Source: Clostridium sp. (GTDB lineage: Bacteria; Bacillota; Clostridia; Oscillospirales; Acutalibacteraceae). From it: a stretch of 64,000 bases of DNA. Position numbers and translations under genes: made by a program. This document shows, in pieces, positions 27,967 through 38,650 of this stretch (position 1 is the stretch's first letter; each line of letters opens with the position of its first letter). The DNA lies in NCBI GenBank assembly GCA_031272895.1, contig JAISSW010000002.1, positions 241,541 to 305,540 on the forward strand, read 5' to 3'. The notes beneath the pieces were generated by a model. The model did not search any database. It worked only from the letters and a program-made list of their open reading frames with translations, and was not told the DNA's origin.

Positions 27967-28440
27967 ATGAGGAAGCTCGCCGCGGCGCTGACACTACTTT
28001 TAATTATGCTGCCCGCTTGCCAAAAAAAGACCGTACAGCCGCCGCCCGCGCCGCTAAGCTTTTCCGCAAGGCTTTTCATAAAAACAAATTCCTTGGAGCT
28101 GGAATGCGATTGGGAGCGGTCGCAGCCGGGCATTGCGATGTTTTGCGTCGCCGCGCCGCAGGAGCTTGAGGGGCTTACGCTAAGCCTTGCGGGCACACAA
28201 TGCCGCGCCGAATTCAAGGGGCTGCGCAGCGAGGTGGAAATCCCGGCGCAGGCGTTTTTTTGTGAGCTTATGGAGGCTGTTTCAGCCAAGGACGGCATTA
28301 CAAGCACGGACAAAGGCGGCAGCATTGAAAGCCGCGGCACAATATCCACGGGGGCTTTTATAATCCGCCAGGACCCGCTGACGGGTGCTTATCAATACAT
28401 AGAGCTGCCCCACGGCAGCGCTCAGGTCATTACACGATAG
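27967..28440 (+). CDS. Hypothetical lipoprotein
   Basis: MRKLAAALTLLLIMLPACQKK lipobox; GGGAGG Shine-Dalgarno. Confidence 0.6.
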   Translation: MRKLAAALTLLLIMLPACQKKTVQPPPAPLSFSARLFIKTNSLELECDWERSQPGIAMFCVAAPQELEGLTLSLAGTQCRAEFKGLRSEVEIPAQAFFCELMEAVSAKDGITSTDKGGSIESRGTISTGAFIIRQDPLTGAYQYIELPHGSAQVITR

Positions 28441-28441
28441 C

Positions 28442-29332
28442 TCAAGCGCCGAGTGTATAAAGAACCCTTGGCAAGGCTTTTAGCATAGCGCTTGGCGTAA
28501 GTGAGGACTCCGCCATGCCGGGCTTGAGTGCTGCGTCGCCGCAAAGACCGTGGACGTAGACCGCGCACTGCGCCGCGTCAGTTGGTGATAGACCCCGCCC
28601 CAAAAACGCCAGCATAATGCCCGCCAAAAGGTCGCCGCTGCCGGCGGTGGCCATTGCCGGGTTGCCGCTTTTGTTAAGGTAAACCGCCTGCGCGCCGCCT
28701 TGGGCAACCAGCGTTCCCGCTCCCTTAAGGACAAGCGTTACGCCATGCTCCCGCGCAAAGGAATGTGCCGCCTCTATCCGTTCCTGCGGGCTGTTTTCTG
28801 TCCTGTGACCCGTCAGGCGGGCAAGTTCTCCCATGTGCGGCGTTAGTATTGTGGGCGCCCCGCGTTCCTTCAGCAGCCCTGTTTTGCCGCTCAGCAGGTT
28901 CAGCGCGTCCGCGTCCAAAATCATTGGGGCGGGGCATTGGCTGACAAGCTCCTCCACAAGGGCGGCTGTGCCAAGGCTTTGCCCCAAGCCGCAGCCAAGC
29001 AGTACGGCGTCCGCCCCCTTGCAGGCTTCAAGCAGCGGCGGCAGGGCGGACTTGTTAAGCATACCGCGGGAGCAGCCGGGCAGCGGAAGCAGCACAGGCT
29101 CAGCCAAGCGGGGGGCTATTGCCGCGTATGCCGCCTCGGGGAACGCCGCCTGAACAAGCCCCGCCCCCGCAAGCACGGCGCCGCTTGCCGCAAAAACAGC
29201 CGCACCCGGAAAGCGGACGCTGCCGCAGACGGAAAGCACCCTGCCAAAGTCATATTTGTTGCACTCCGGCGGGCGGGGGGCAAAAAGACGGCTGAAAGAA
29301 CCCCTGCCGCGGGAAAAGGTAAATACCGCCAT
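28442..29332 (-). CDS. nnrD: ADP-dependent NAD(P)H-hydrate dehydratase
   Basis: TILTPHMGELARLTG and GNPAMATAGSGDLLAGIMLAFLGRG motifs; no epimerase (NnrE) domain. Confidence 0.85.
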   Translation of the reverse strand: MAVFTFSRGRGSFSRLFAPRPPECNKYDFGRVLSVCGSVRFPGAAVFAASGAVLAGAGLVQAAFPEAAYAAIAPRLAEPVLLPLPGCSRGMLNKSALPPLLEACKGADAVLLGCGLGQSLGTAALVEELVSQCPAPMILDADALNLLSGKTGLLKERGAPTILTPHMGELARLTGHRTENSPQERIEAAHSFAREHGVTLVLKGAGTLVAQGGAQAVYLNKSGNPAMATAGSGDLLAGIMLAFLGRGLSPTDAAQCAVYVHGLCGDAALKPGMAESSLTPSAMLKALPRVLYTLGA

Positions 29333-29438
29333 GCACGGCACCTCCAATGCTTTCTTATAAGAAGATTATAACACCATTTTGCCTTTGGCGCAAATTCGCG
29401 AAAAAAGGTGAAATTTCTGTGAAAATCTTGGGCCGGGC

Positions 29439-29467
29439 TTGCAAAAGTTACAGAAATGTAATATACT
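29439..29467 (+). promoter_or_regulatory. Sigma-A-like promoter with palindromic spacer
   Basis: TTGCAA-17 nt-TATACT; the spacer contains TTACA-gaaa-TGTAA. Confidence 0.6.
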
Positions 29468-29584
29468 ACATATTAACACCTCATCTTATGCTCCGTTTGT
29501 GACGGCAAAAACGGCAGAAATTCCCAAGGAAAGGCAGGTACGACTCCCAAACCAACCTTAAACACAGCTACGGGAGAAAATCCT

Positions 29585-30889
29585 ATGAACATACTTATAA
29601 TCGGCGGCGGCGCCGCGGGGCTTGCCCTCGCGGGCAGAATTGACGGCACAAAGCACAGGGTTGTTGTTTTGGAGCAAAATTCCCCGGAGGAATATGACAA
29701 AAAATGGAATTGGTTCGACAACCTTAACGTCGAGGAGCTGCGGCGACTTGGCTATGGCGGCGTGCTGCCGGAGGAGTTCCCGGCTCGCGGCGACTGTGTG
29801 CTTGTTTCGCCCTCCGGGAAATACAAGCTGCGCTTTAGGTTCAAGCGTCCGCTGGTGTTTGAACAGGTCTACCGCCCGCGCATGCTGACCCTGCTGAGGG
29901 AAAGGGCGCGTGAGGCTTCCGCAAGCCTGCGCTACGACACCTGCGCGGAATCCCTGCTTGTTGGCGAGAACGGGCGTGTTGAGGGAGTGAGGCTGCAGGA
30001 CGGGCGGCGTATTGCGGCGGATTTGACGATTGACTGCAGCGGAAGCAGCAAGCTCAGCGCGGAGCTTGACGGGGCTTCTGCACCCGCACTTGACGAGATA
30101 CTTACCATCTACCGCGGCGTTTTTCCGCGGGAGGAAAGGAACAGGCCCCACGCACAGCTGAGCGTCTACCTTAAGCCACTGGGGATAAGAGGCGCGGCGG
30201 GTTATTCCGTTGACGCGGCGGGCAACACGGACATACACGCCGGCTGCGTTGGCAAAATGGACGCGGAAACAGCGGACAGCGTTCAAGGGGAGCTTGTTGG
30301 CGACAACGCCGGATGGGACAGGCCTGACCTGCACGCCGCCCCCTGGCGCGCATACCGCACACCCGCGCGCAGTCCGTTGACCCGCCTTGTTTTTGACGGC
30401 TATGTGCTTTTGGGCGACAGCGCCTGCATGACTGTGCCTACCGGCAGCGGAATTGTTAACGCCCTATACGGCGCGAAGCTGCTTGCGGAGCTAATCAACG
30501 GCGGGGCAAGCACGGCGCAGGAGCTTTGGCAATATCAGCTGCGCTATTTCCGCGAAAGGGCAAAGAACGTCTGGCGGCTTTATACCCTTAAGCGCTGGCT
30601 TATGGAAAGCCCGGACGAGGTTTTGGAAAAGCTGTTCGCCGCTCACATTGCAGTGCCGGAGGACGCCGAAAGAATCTTTTCGGGGCGCTTTGTTTCGCTC
30701 AAGCCCTTGGATTTACTGCGGCGCAGCATACAGCTCTTGTCCGCGCCGCGGCTTATTATGCCCATAATCAGTATGCTTTCACACGCAATTTGGGCGGAGG
30801 AATGCGGCAGGCAGATTCCCGAAAAATATGACGAGAAGAAAATCGAGGATTGGCGCCGCCGGCTTGAGAAGGCAATGACACTGCAATAA
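29585..30889 (+). CDS. FAD-dependent oxidoreductase, geranylgeranyl-reductase-like
   Basis: GGGAAGLALAGRI Rossmann motif; YVLLGDSACMTVPTGSGIVNALYGAKLLAE. Confidence 0.75.
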   Translation: MNILIIGGGAAGLALAGRIDGTKHRVVVLEQNSPEEYDKKWNWFDNLNVEELRRLGYGGVLPEEFPARGDCVLVSPSGKYKLRFRFKRPLVFEQVYRPRMLTLLRERAREASASLRYDTCAESLLVGENGRVEGVRLQDGRRIAADLTIDCSGSSKLSAELDGASAPALDEILTIYRGVFPREERNRPHAQLSVYLKPLGIRGAAGYSVDAAGNTDIHAGCVGKMDAETADSVQGELVGDNAGWDRPDLHAAPWRAYRTPARSPLTRLVFDGYVLLGDSACMTVPTGSGIVNALYGAKLLAELINGGASTAQELWQYQLRYFRERAKNVWRLYTLKRWLMESPDEVLEKLFAAHIAVPEDAERIFSGRFVSLKPLDLLRRSIQLLSAPRLIMPIISMLSHAIWAEECGRQIPEKYDEKKIEDWRRRLEKAMTLQ

Positions 30890-30963
30890 GCCGCGTGGCG
30901 CTTGACAAGCCGCACAATATCGGTTTATAATAGCCCGGTCAACTAAGCATTGGGAGGACGACT

Positions 30964-32130
30964 ATGGACGAGCTTTATATGGGCTTGGCAAAGGACGGGG
31001 AAGAGCGTAGGCTGCTGCGCTTTTTGGACAAGGTTTTTACAAGGATAAGGGCGGTAAGGATACCTTATTTCAGCATACTGCTGCCAAAGCTATACAAAAA
31101 GGAGTATGCACCCTGCTCAAACAACCTAATCGTCAGCGACGGGAAGAATATCCGCGCCGCCGTAGGCTTTTATATGATGGATTACGCCGTGGGCAAGGGC
31201 AGGCTCTCCGCGTGCGGCATAGGCAACGTGGCTGTGGGCAAAAAATACCGCGGCATGGGCTACATGAAGCAGCTGATGAACGAGGCTGCCCGCATTTGCA
31301 TGGAAAAGGGCACGGATTTTATGGTGCTGGGCGGCAAGCGTCAGCGCTATAACTATTTTGGCTACGAAAGGCTTGGGCTGGAGTACCATTACGATGTTAA
31401 CTCCACCAACCTGCGCCATGTGCTGGGCGGCGGGGATTCCGGTTCGTTTTCCGTGCGGCGGCTGCGCCCCGACGATAAGGCTTACCTTGAGCGGATTTTT
31501 GCCCTGCGCCAAGCCGCTCCCGTACATATTGACGTAAAGCCGGCGGCGCTTTATGATGTGCTGCGCTCCTGGCTTGCGAGCCCCTATGTGCTGATAGATA
31601 ACGGCGAATTCGCGGGGTATTTTGTTATTCGCCGCCGCGTTGGCAGCGTTGACGAAATCCGCCTTGAGGACAACGCAAAGCTGCCCCAAGCCGTCAGCGT
31701 AATTTTTGAGGAGTTTTGGAGCCATAAGCTCAGCTTTACAATATCACCGGCGGAGGGCGAAGCAAACCTGTTCTTCCGCAAGCTATGTGAATACGCCGAG
31801 CGCCGCAGCCCCAAAAGCTACTTGGTTCTAAGCTATCGGCGGGTGCTGGAGGCTGTAATGAACGAGGCGCACACGCGGGCCCCGCTTGCCAAAGGAGAGC
31901 TGAGGGTTAAAATAAACGGCTTTGCGGGCGAGGAAAGCCTGCTGATTGCCGTTGACGAAAACGGTGTTAGCGTTACGGAGGCGGCAGGCTCAGCCGACTG
32001 TGAGCTTGAGCATTTGGCGGCGATGAGGGTGTTTTTTGACCAGGTTTGCCCTGAGCGTGACGCGCTGCCCGCAATCGCAAGGGCCTGGTTCCCACAGGCG
32101 CTGTTCTTCCCGTCGGCGGATATGGTATAA
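30964..32130 (+). CDS. GNAT acetyltransferase, Eis-like with SCP2-like C-terminal domain
   Basis: GIGNVAVGKKYRGMGYMKQLMNEAARICMEKG; C-terminal LRVKINGFAGEESLLIAVDENGVSVTEA... SCP2-like. Confidence 0.7.
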   Translation: MDELYMGLAKDGEERRLLRFLDKVFTRIRAVRIPYFSILLPKLYKKEYAPCSNNLIVSDGKNIRAAVGFYMMDYAVGKGRLSACGIGNVAVGKKYRGMGYMKQLMNEAARICMEKGTDFMVLGGKRQRYNYFGYERLGLEYHYDVNSTNLRHVLGGGDSGSFSVRRLRPDDKAYLERIFALRQAAPVHIDVKPAALYDVLRSWLASPYVLIDNGEFAGYFVIRRRVGSVDEIRLEDNAKLPQAVSVIFEEFWSHKLSFTISPAEGEANLFFRKLCEYAERRSPKSYLVLSYRRVLEAVMNEAHTRAPLAKGELRVKINGFAGEESLLIAVDENGVSVTEAAGSADCELEHLAAMRVFFDQVCPERDALPAIARAWFPQALFFPSADMV

Positions 32131-32262
32131 CCTAAACAAGGGGACGAAAAGGGCATTTTTGAGCCCTTGTGTACGTCTGCCCTGCGTTAAATTTGCATTT
32201 TTTCATTAAAAGTGGTAAAATATTGTGTTGGAACTTTGCTTCGCAAGGAGGGGAGAAGCGTT

Positions 32263-33171
32263 TTGTCATTCCTAACAGAGCTTTTCGGCGAGGGTTCGGC
32301 TGTGCGCGAGTTTATCAATCAGGCAATAGCGGCGCTGCGCTTTTTTCGCTTTCAGGACGCGCTGGATATTCTGCTGGTCACCTTCCTGCTTTATCAGCTG
32401 ATAAAGCTTATGCGTGACACGCGGGCTGTTCAGCTTGCCAAGGGCATTTTGCTAATAGCAGCCTTTTACGGCGTGACCCTTGCGCTTAAGATGAACACAA
32501 CAAGCTTTTTCTTCGGCAGGCTTTGGGATAGCGCAATCATCGTTATCTTCCTCATTTTCCAGCCGGAGATTCGCAACGCCGTGGAGCAAATGGGGCGCAC
32601 ACGCTCGGGGCTTATGCGTTTATTCACCAAGCGCGGCGTACAGGAAAGCAAGCGGCGCTCTGTAAGGCGTGTGGCGATTGCCGCCGCAAAGGCCGCCGCG
32701 AATATGTCCGCACAAAAAATCGGCGCGCTTATTGTGTTTGAGCGCCGAAGCCCCTTGGGCGACATTGCCCAAACGGGCACTATCTTAGAAGCAAAGCTCT
32801 CCGCGGCGCTGCTGGGCAACATTTTCTTCCCAAAGGCTCCCCTGCACGACGGCGCGGCGATAATCCGCGAGGAAACCATCTATGCGGCGGGCTGTGTTCT
32901 GCCCTTGACGGAAAACCGCAGCCTGCCGGGTAAATACGGTATGCGCCACCGCGCCGCGCTTGGCATAAGCGAGCAAAGCGACGCGCTTGTTCTTATTGTC
33001 AGCGAGGAAACGGGAGGCATTTCCTTGGCTATGGGAGGGACGCTGCGCACTGATTTGGACGAAGCAAGCCTGCGCGAGGAGCTTATTGAGGCGCTTGGCT
33101 CCGCCGGGACGGAAAACCCCGACGGTCACGGCCTTGCCGCAAAACGCTGGAAGGAGTTTTGGTCGGTATGA
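32263..33171 (+). CDS. cdaA: Diadenylate cyclase CdaA
   Basis: DAC motifs LHDGAAIIREETIYAAGCVLPLTENRSLPGKYGMRHRAALGISE; TTG start after AAGGAGG. Confidence 0.93.
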   Translation: MSFLTELFGEGSAVREFINQAIAALRFFRFQDALDILLVTFLLYQLIKLMRDTRAVQLAKGILLIAAFYGVTLALKMNTTSFFFGRLWDSAIIVIFLIFQPEIRNAVEQMGRTRSGLMRLFTKRGVQESKRRSVRRVAIAAAKAAANMSAQKIGALIVFERRSPLGDIAQTGTILEAKLSAALLGNIFFPKAPLHDGAAIIREETIYAAGCVLPLTENRSLPGKYGMRHRAALGISEQSDALVLIVSEETGGISLAMGGTLRTDLDEASLREELIEALGSAGTENPDGHGLAAKRWKEFWSV

Positions 33172-34484
33172 AAAAAGGCGTAAGGCTGCGTAAGCTTATT
33201 TCTTCAAATCCGTTTTTGCTGTTGCTCAGCTTTGTTTTGGCGTTTTCAATTTGGCTGGGTGTAACGGTCAGCGTTGCGCCGGAGGAGGAGATAGTCCTTG
33301 CCCATGTGCCGGTCAGCATTGAACTGACGGACGCCATAAAAGAGCTTAACCTTGAGGCATTTACCTCCCCGGACGGCGTTTTTGTGGACGTAACAATAAA
33401 AGGCAAGCGCTATGTGCTTAACGAAATCGGCTCGGAGCAAATCAGCGTTAAGGCTCAAACCTCCACGGTCGGCTCGGCGGGGCTGAAGACGCTGCGGCTT
33501 TCCGCAACAAGCCAAAGCTCCAAGGACTTTGAAATAGTACGGCTCTCTCAGCAGGAAATCAGCGTGCTGTTTGACGAGCGTAAGGAGCAGGAATTTCAGC
33601 TGGAAACGGTTGTAGTGGGCGTGGACGGCAAAACGATTAAGGATTTGCAGGAGGTTGCGCCCAAGGGCTATATTGTTGACCATGAGCTGCTTTCAGGCTC
33701 CTCCGTCACGCTCAGCGGTCCCTCCTCGGAGCTTGCAAGGGTAAAAACAGTCACAGCAACCGTGCAGCTGACAAAGCAGCTGACGGACACGACACCTTTC
33801 ACGGCGGCGCTTGCCCTGCAAACCGCAGACGGCGCAACCGCCCAATACGTCACAATCCAAACGGAGGAAGAGGTCACAATGACCATTCCCGTCTACAAGG
33901 AGGTTTCCCTCCCCTTGACGGTAGATTGGCTCAACGCCCCCGCCGCCTATACAGAAAAGCCGCTTTCTTTCAGTATTAGCCCGCAAAAGGCGAAGTTCGG
34001 CATAAGCGAAAGCCTGATTGGAGATGTTGACTCGGTGTCGGTCGGCACGGTGGATTTTGCCAAGCTTCCCGCCGGCAAAAAGACCGTGTTCAAGTTCCCG
34101 GCGGTGGAGCTGCCGCAGTATAAGCTGCTTAGCGGCGAGGAGAGCTTCAGTGTGACGGTTGACACAAGCGGAACGGTGAGCAAAAGCTTTGCGGTGCCGC
34201 ACCAAAACGTCCAGCTTCAGAACGCGGAAAGCGGCATGGTGGCGCAAATTTCACCCGGCTCGCTGGATTCCGTCACGGTCGCCGGCTCCCCCGAAAGCAT
34301 TGCAAAGCTCACCGGCTCGGACATCTACGCGGAGGCGGATTTGGACAGCGTAAAGGTGCAAAACGGCAGCGCAACCACGGCAGTGCGGCTTTTCGTCAAG
34401 GGCTACAATGACTGCTGGGTAATAGGCAGCTATAAAATTGTGCTGACCGTTACCATGGAGCAATCCACAGTAAGCGGCGAATAA
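33168..34484 (+). CDS. cdaR: YbbR-domain protein CdaR
   Basis: N-terminal TM plus YbbR repeats; overlaps the end of cdaA. Confidence 0.9.
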   Translation: MKKGVRLRKLISSNPFLLLLSFVLAFSIWLGVTVSVAPEEEIVLAHVPVSIELTDAIKELNLEAFTSPDGVFVDVTIKGKRYVLNEIGSEQISVKAQTSTVGSAGLKTLRLSATSQSSKDFEIVRLSQQEISVLFDERKEQEFQLETVVVGVDGKTIKDLQEVAPKGYIVDHELLSGSSVTLSGPSSELARVKTVTATVQLTKQLTDTTPFTAALALQTADGATAQYVTIQTEEEVTMTIPVYKEVSLPLTVDWLNAPAAYTEKPLSFSISPQKAKFGISESLIGDVDSVSVGTVDFAKLPAGKKTVFKFPAVELPQYKLLSGEESFSVTVDTSGTVSKSFAVPHQNVQLQNAESGMVAQISPGSLDSVTVAGSPESIAKLTGSDIYAEADLDSVKVQNGSATTAVRLFVKGYNDCWVIGSYKIVLTVTMEQSTVSGE

Positions 34485-34521
34485 ATATCTTACCAACTAA
34501 ACATTAAGGAGAATATACGTT

Positions 34522-35736
34522 ATGAAACCACTTGAAAAGGCAGAAAAACTCGCGCAGGTGCGCTACGAGGTCCGCGGTCCCGTTTTGGACGAGGCGGAAA
34601 AAATCGCGGCGCAGGGGCACAAAATTCTTCAGCTTAACACGGGCAACCCGGCGGCGTTCGGCTTTTCCGCGCCAAAGGAAATCCTTGAGCTTTTTGCCGA
34701 GGAATCCAAAAAATCCCAAGCCTACTGCCCCTCCAAGGGTGTGCCGGAGGCTCGCCGCGCAATCGCCGCGCAAATGGGCAAAAAGGGCATAGCCGGCGTA
34801 ACGGAGGACGACGTATACATCGGCAACGGCGCCAGCGAGATGATTACGGTGTGTATGCAGGCGCTGCTTAACCCCGGCGACGAAATGCTTATCCCCGCGC
34901 CGGATTACCCGCTTTGGACGGCCGCTACAAACCTTGCGGGCGGCAAGGCTGTGCATTACCTCTGCGACGAGCAGGCGGGCTGGGCGCCGGATATTGACGA
35001 TATACGCAAAAAAATAACCCCGCGCACCAAGGGCATTTTGGTCATTAACCCCAACAACCCCACCGGTGCACTCTACGGCAAGGACGTGCTGCTGGAGATT
35101 GCCCAAATTGCGCGCGAAAACTCGCTTGTACTGTTCGCGGACGAAATTTATGACCACCTTGTTATGGACGGCAAGGAGCACGTTAGCATTGCCTCCCTTG
35201 CGCCGGATTTATTCTCCGTCACCTTCAACGGGCTGAGCAAAAGCCATGTTATCTGCGGCTTCCGTGTGGGCTGGATGGCGCTTGCGGGTGACAAAACCGG
35301 CGCCGAGGAATTCATTGCGGGCATAAATGTGCTGTCCTCCATGCGCCTTTGCGCCAACGTACCCGCGCAAAGGATTGTTCCCGCGGCGCTGGCGAACTTC
35401 CGCGAAACCGACGCAATGCTCAAGCCCGGCGGGCGTGTTTATGAGCAGCGTAAAACCATTGTGGAGGCGGTAAACGCCATACCCGGGCTGCACACCACCA
35501 CGCCGGACGCGGCGTTCTACATCTTCCCAAAGATTGACGCCAAGCGCTTTAACATAACGGACGACAGGCAATTCTGCATGGACTTCCTGCGGGCAAAGCA
35601 CGTTCTGCTGGTGAACGGGCGCGGCTTCAACTGGCCGGAACCCGACCACTTCCGCATTGTCTATCTGCCGCCGGTGGAGGAGCTGGCAACCCTGAGCGAC
35701 AAGCTCGGCAGCTTTTTGGCGGACTACAGGCAGTAA
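34522..35736 (+). CDS. Class-I aminotransferase (AlaA/alanine-transaminase-like)
   Basis: ILQLNTGNPAAFGF, NPNNPTGALY, FADEIYDHLVMDG, SVTFNGLSKSHVICGFRVGWM. Confidence 0.85.
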   Translation: MKPLEKAEKLAQVRYEVRGPVLDEAEKIAAQGHKILQLNTGNPAAFGFSAPKEILELFAEESKKSQAYCPSKGVPEARRAIAAQMGKKGIAGVTEDDVYIGNGASEMITVCMQALLNPGDEMLIPAPDYPLWTAATNLAGGKAVHYLCDEQAGWAPDIDDIRKKITPRTKGILVINPNNPTGALYGKDVLLEIAQIARENSLVLFADEIYDHLVMDGKEHVSIASLAPDLFSVTFNGLSKSHVICGFRVGWMALAGDKTGAEEFIAGINVLSSMRLCANVPAQRIVPAALANFRETDAMLKPGGRVYEQRKTIVEAVNAIPGLHTTTPDAAFYIFPKIDAKRFNITDDRQFCMDFLRAKHVLLVNGRGFNWPEPDHFRIVYLPPVEELATLSDKLGSFLADYRQ

Positions 35737-35739
35737 AAA

Positions 35740-35779
35740 AACAGCAGCCGGGCAGCGTCGCAGCAGCCCGGCTTTTTTG
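35740..35779 (+). terminator. Rho-independent terminator
   Basis: GCCGGGC-agcgtcgcagca-GCCCGGCTTTTTT. Confidence 0.85.
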
Positions 35780-35807
35780 TTCTTGTGCCTCGTATTTTTC
35801 AGTTGGC

Positions 35808-38489
35808 TCACTCCGTGCGCAGCGCCGCCACGGGGTCTTTCTTTGCCGCCATTTTTGCGGGGATATAGCCTGCAAACACAGTAAGGAATACGCTGATAAT
35901 AACCAGCCCTACTCCGCCCCAAATCGGCAGCGACGCTATGTTCGGAATGTCCGCGAGCGACAGGATGATTGCGCTGATTGGGATATTGAGCAGCAGCGTT
36001 ACGCCCACGCCAATCAAGCCGGCGACTAAGCCCTCTATAATAGTTTCCGCGTTGAACACCTTGGAAATATCCTTTTTGCTTGCGCCTATGCTGCGCAGAA
36101 TACCGATTTCCTTTGTGCGCTCCAAAACGGAGATATATGTAATAATCGCAATCATAATTGACGAAACGACCAAGGAAATTGCAACAAACGCAATCAGAAC
36201 ATATGAAATAATGTTGATTATGTTGGCGATTGAGGCGGTCATAACCGCTACAACGTCGGAATAGCTTATGACGTATTCCTCCTTGTCCTTGTCCTTTTGC
36301 GCTTGGTTATACTCGTCAATCATGGTCTTTAACTGCTCCTTGGCGTCAAAGCCCTTGGGGTAAAGGCGAATCGTTGCGGGGGTATCGTAATCGGCAATGC
36401 CGAGCGATTTAAGGTTGTCCTCGTAGGTAACGTCGTTTTGTGCCTTAATCATATCGGAGAAGAACTTGATTGTTTCCTGCTCTGTCATTGTTGCCGCAAC
36501 GCCTCGCATGATTTTTTGCGTAGCCTCCGGCATTCCGGCTATGATTTCCTGAACCTCTTTCATCGTCAGGTTGTCGGTGTATTCCTCAACGTCAAAGCTG
36601 ATTCCCGTAAAGACGTTCTGCTCCTTGTTCTTCAGCTGCTGCTTGGCAATGTCCGTTTTCATCGCTTCGTCAATGGCGTAGCGTGTCAGCTTGGAGCTGT
36701 AGCCCACCGAGCCTTCAATGGACGAAACGGAGGCGTCCGCCGCGGGGCGCAGGATTCCCACAACCTTCAGCTCCTTGGCGTCCTTGAGCTTTTCTTTCAT
36801 GTAATCCTCGTCCTCGCTCTTGTCCGTCCAGTTGCCGTTCTCAAACACATAGTAATCCGTTTTGAGCAGGAGCTTAAACTTAAGTGCCAGCAATTTTTCG
36901 TATGTAAAGGTTTTGTCTGCGCTCTTGCTTTCAAACTCCTTGCCTGTGCGCATACTCTCTTTCAGCTTGTCAATCTCGCTTTGGTCAAGCAGACCAAGGG
37001 AGTAAAGCGTCAGGTCGCTCAGCTCGTTTTGCTCGTTTACAACAAGCACAAGCTCGTCGTAGGCGTCCGGCCACTCGCCCGCAACCACGTCATACTGTGA
37101 CTGCAGCAGCGCCGTGTCGTCAAGCAGCTCCGTCCACACTTCGGCGCCAAGCATAGCCTGGTCGGCGGAAAAGCCAAACGCCGACGCGATTGAGCCGAAA
37201 GCGCTCATGCCGGACGCGGAATCGCCCATAGGTCCTTGGAACTCATTGCCGGTAATGTCCTCCAGCACGGTGCTGGGGTTGATTTGCAGCACGCCGTCAT
37301 TTTTTACATCGGAGCTGTAAACCTGCAGGTCAATGTCGTAGCCATACTGGATTGTGTCGGCATATTCGGCGAACGTGTCGCTGTTGTCGTCAAGGTATTT
37401 CTTAAAGGCTTTCAGGTCGTTCTTGCTCGTTTGCGTGGTGAACACCTTGAGCATATTGGTCATAATGGCGTTTGTGTAGATTTTGTCGAGTGTGTGCTGG
37501 TCCTTTTCCTTACGGTTGTTCTCCATCATCGACTCCATCATGCTTGCCATATCAACAGACTGCGATTGCAGCTCTATGGGGTAGTTGGACAGCGTATCCT
37601 TTTCCAGCTTATCAACATAGGCCTGCATTCCGCTGGAAAGCGAAAGTATGAGCGCAATACCTATTATGCCAATGCTGCCGGCAAAGGAGGTAAGGATGGT
37701 GCGGGTCTTTTTGGTCAGCAGGTTCTTGAAGCTGAGGCTCAGCGCCGTAGCTAAGGAAACGGAAACCTTTTTGCTCTTGCGCTTCTCCCTCTTTTTTGTC
37801 GCCCCGTCCTCGTAATAGGGATTGCTGTCGTCAATCACGCGCCCGTCCAGCAGCTTAATAATGCGTGTGGAATACTTTTCGGCAAGCTCCGGGTTGTGCG
37901 TAACCATAATAACCAAGCGGTCGTCGGCGATTTCCTTGAGCAGCTCCATAATCTGCACGCTCGTTTCCGTGTCCAAAGCCCCCGTCGGCTCGTCCGCCAG
38001 AAGAATATCCGGGTTGTTGACCAGCGCACGGGCAATAGCCACACGCTGCATTTGCCCGCCGGACATTTGGTTTGGCTTTTTGTGGATTTGGTCCTCAAGC
38101 CCCACCTTTTTAAGCACGTCAAGCACACGCCTGCGGCGCTCCTCGCGGGAAATACCGGCGACTGTCAGCGCCAGTTCCACGTTGGCAAAAACGGACTGGT
38201 GGGAAATCAGGTTATAGCTTTGGAACACAAAGCCGATTGAATTGTTGCGGTAAATATCCCAGTCCCCGTCGCGGTATTCCTTTGTGGAAATACCGTTGAT
38301 GACAAGGTCGCCCTTGCTGTAGCGGTCAAGCCCGCCGACAATGTTGAGCAGCGTGGTTTTTCCGCAGCCGGACGGACCGAGCACGGAAACAAACTCGTTT
38401 GCCCTAAAGGCAAGGTCAACCTCCCTGAGCGCCTCAACATGGGTGTCGCCCATGTCATAGGTCTTTGAAATACCCTTTAGCTGAAGCAT
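35808..38489 (-). CDS. MacB-like ABC transporter, fused ATPase and FtsX permease
   Basis: [46 protein letters not shown]-terminal FtsX domain with ~500-aa extracytoplasmic insertion. Confidence 0.92.
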   Translation of the reverse strand: MLQLKGISKTYDMGDTHVEALREVDLAFRANEFVSVLGPSGCGKTTLLNIVGGLDRYSKGDLVINGISTKEYRDGDWDIYRNNSIGFVFQSYNLISHQSVFANVELALTVAGISREERRRRVLDVLKKVGLEDQIHKKPNQMSGGQMQRVAIARALVNNPDILLADEPTGALDTETSVQIMELLKEIADDRLVIMVTHNPELAEKYSTRIIKLLDGRVIDDSNPYYEDGATKKREKRKSKKVSVSLATALSLSFKNLLTKKTRTILTSFAGSIGIIGIALILSLSSGMQAYVDKLEKDTLSNYPIELQSQSVDMASMMESMMENNRKEKDQHTLDKIYTNAIMTNMLKVFTTQTSKNDLKAFKKYLDDNSDTFAEYADTIQYGYDIDLQVYSSDVKNDGVLQINPSTVLEDITGNEFQGPMGDSASGMSAFGSIASAFGFSADQAMLGAEVWTELLDDTALLQSQYDVVAGEWPDAYDELVLVVNEQNELSDLTLYSLGLLDQSEIDKLKESMRTGKEFESKSADKTFTYEKLLALKFKLLLKTDYYVFENGNWTDKSEDEDYMKEKLKDAKELKVVGILRPAADASVSSIEGSVGYSSKLTRYAIDEAMKTDIAKQQLKNKEQNVFTGISFDVEEYTDNLTMKEVQEIIAGMPEATQKIMRGVAATMTEQETIKFFSDMIKAQNDVTYEDNLKSLGIADYDTPATIRLYPKGFDAKEQLKTMIDEYNQAQKDKDKEEYVISYSDVVAVMTASIANIINIISYVLIAFVAISLVVSSIMIAIITYISVLERTKEIGILRSIGASKKDISKVFNAETIIEGLVAGLIGVGVTLLLNIPISAIILSLADIPNIASLPIWGGVGLVIISVFLTVFAGYIPAKMAAKKDPVAALRTE

Positions 38490-38573
38490 TAAAAGCTTCC
38501 CCCTTTAATTTGTTATGCCGCGCAGTATATCACACAAATATCAACTGAAGGTAAACCACGGCACAGCTTCGGC

Positions 38574-38602
38574 TTGCGCCTTGCGTCCGGTTATGGTATA
38601 AT
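38574..38602 (+). promoter_or_regulatory. Sigma-A-like promoter
   Basis: TTGCGC-17 nt-TATAAT. Confidence 0.65.
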
Positions 38603-38650
38603 TCTCTCTGCGGGAATATACTAAACACAACTCCCGCGCGGGAGGAGCTT

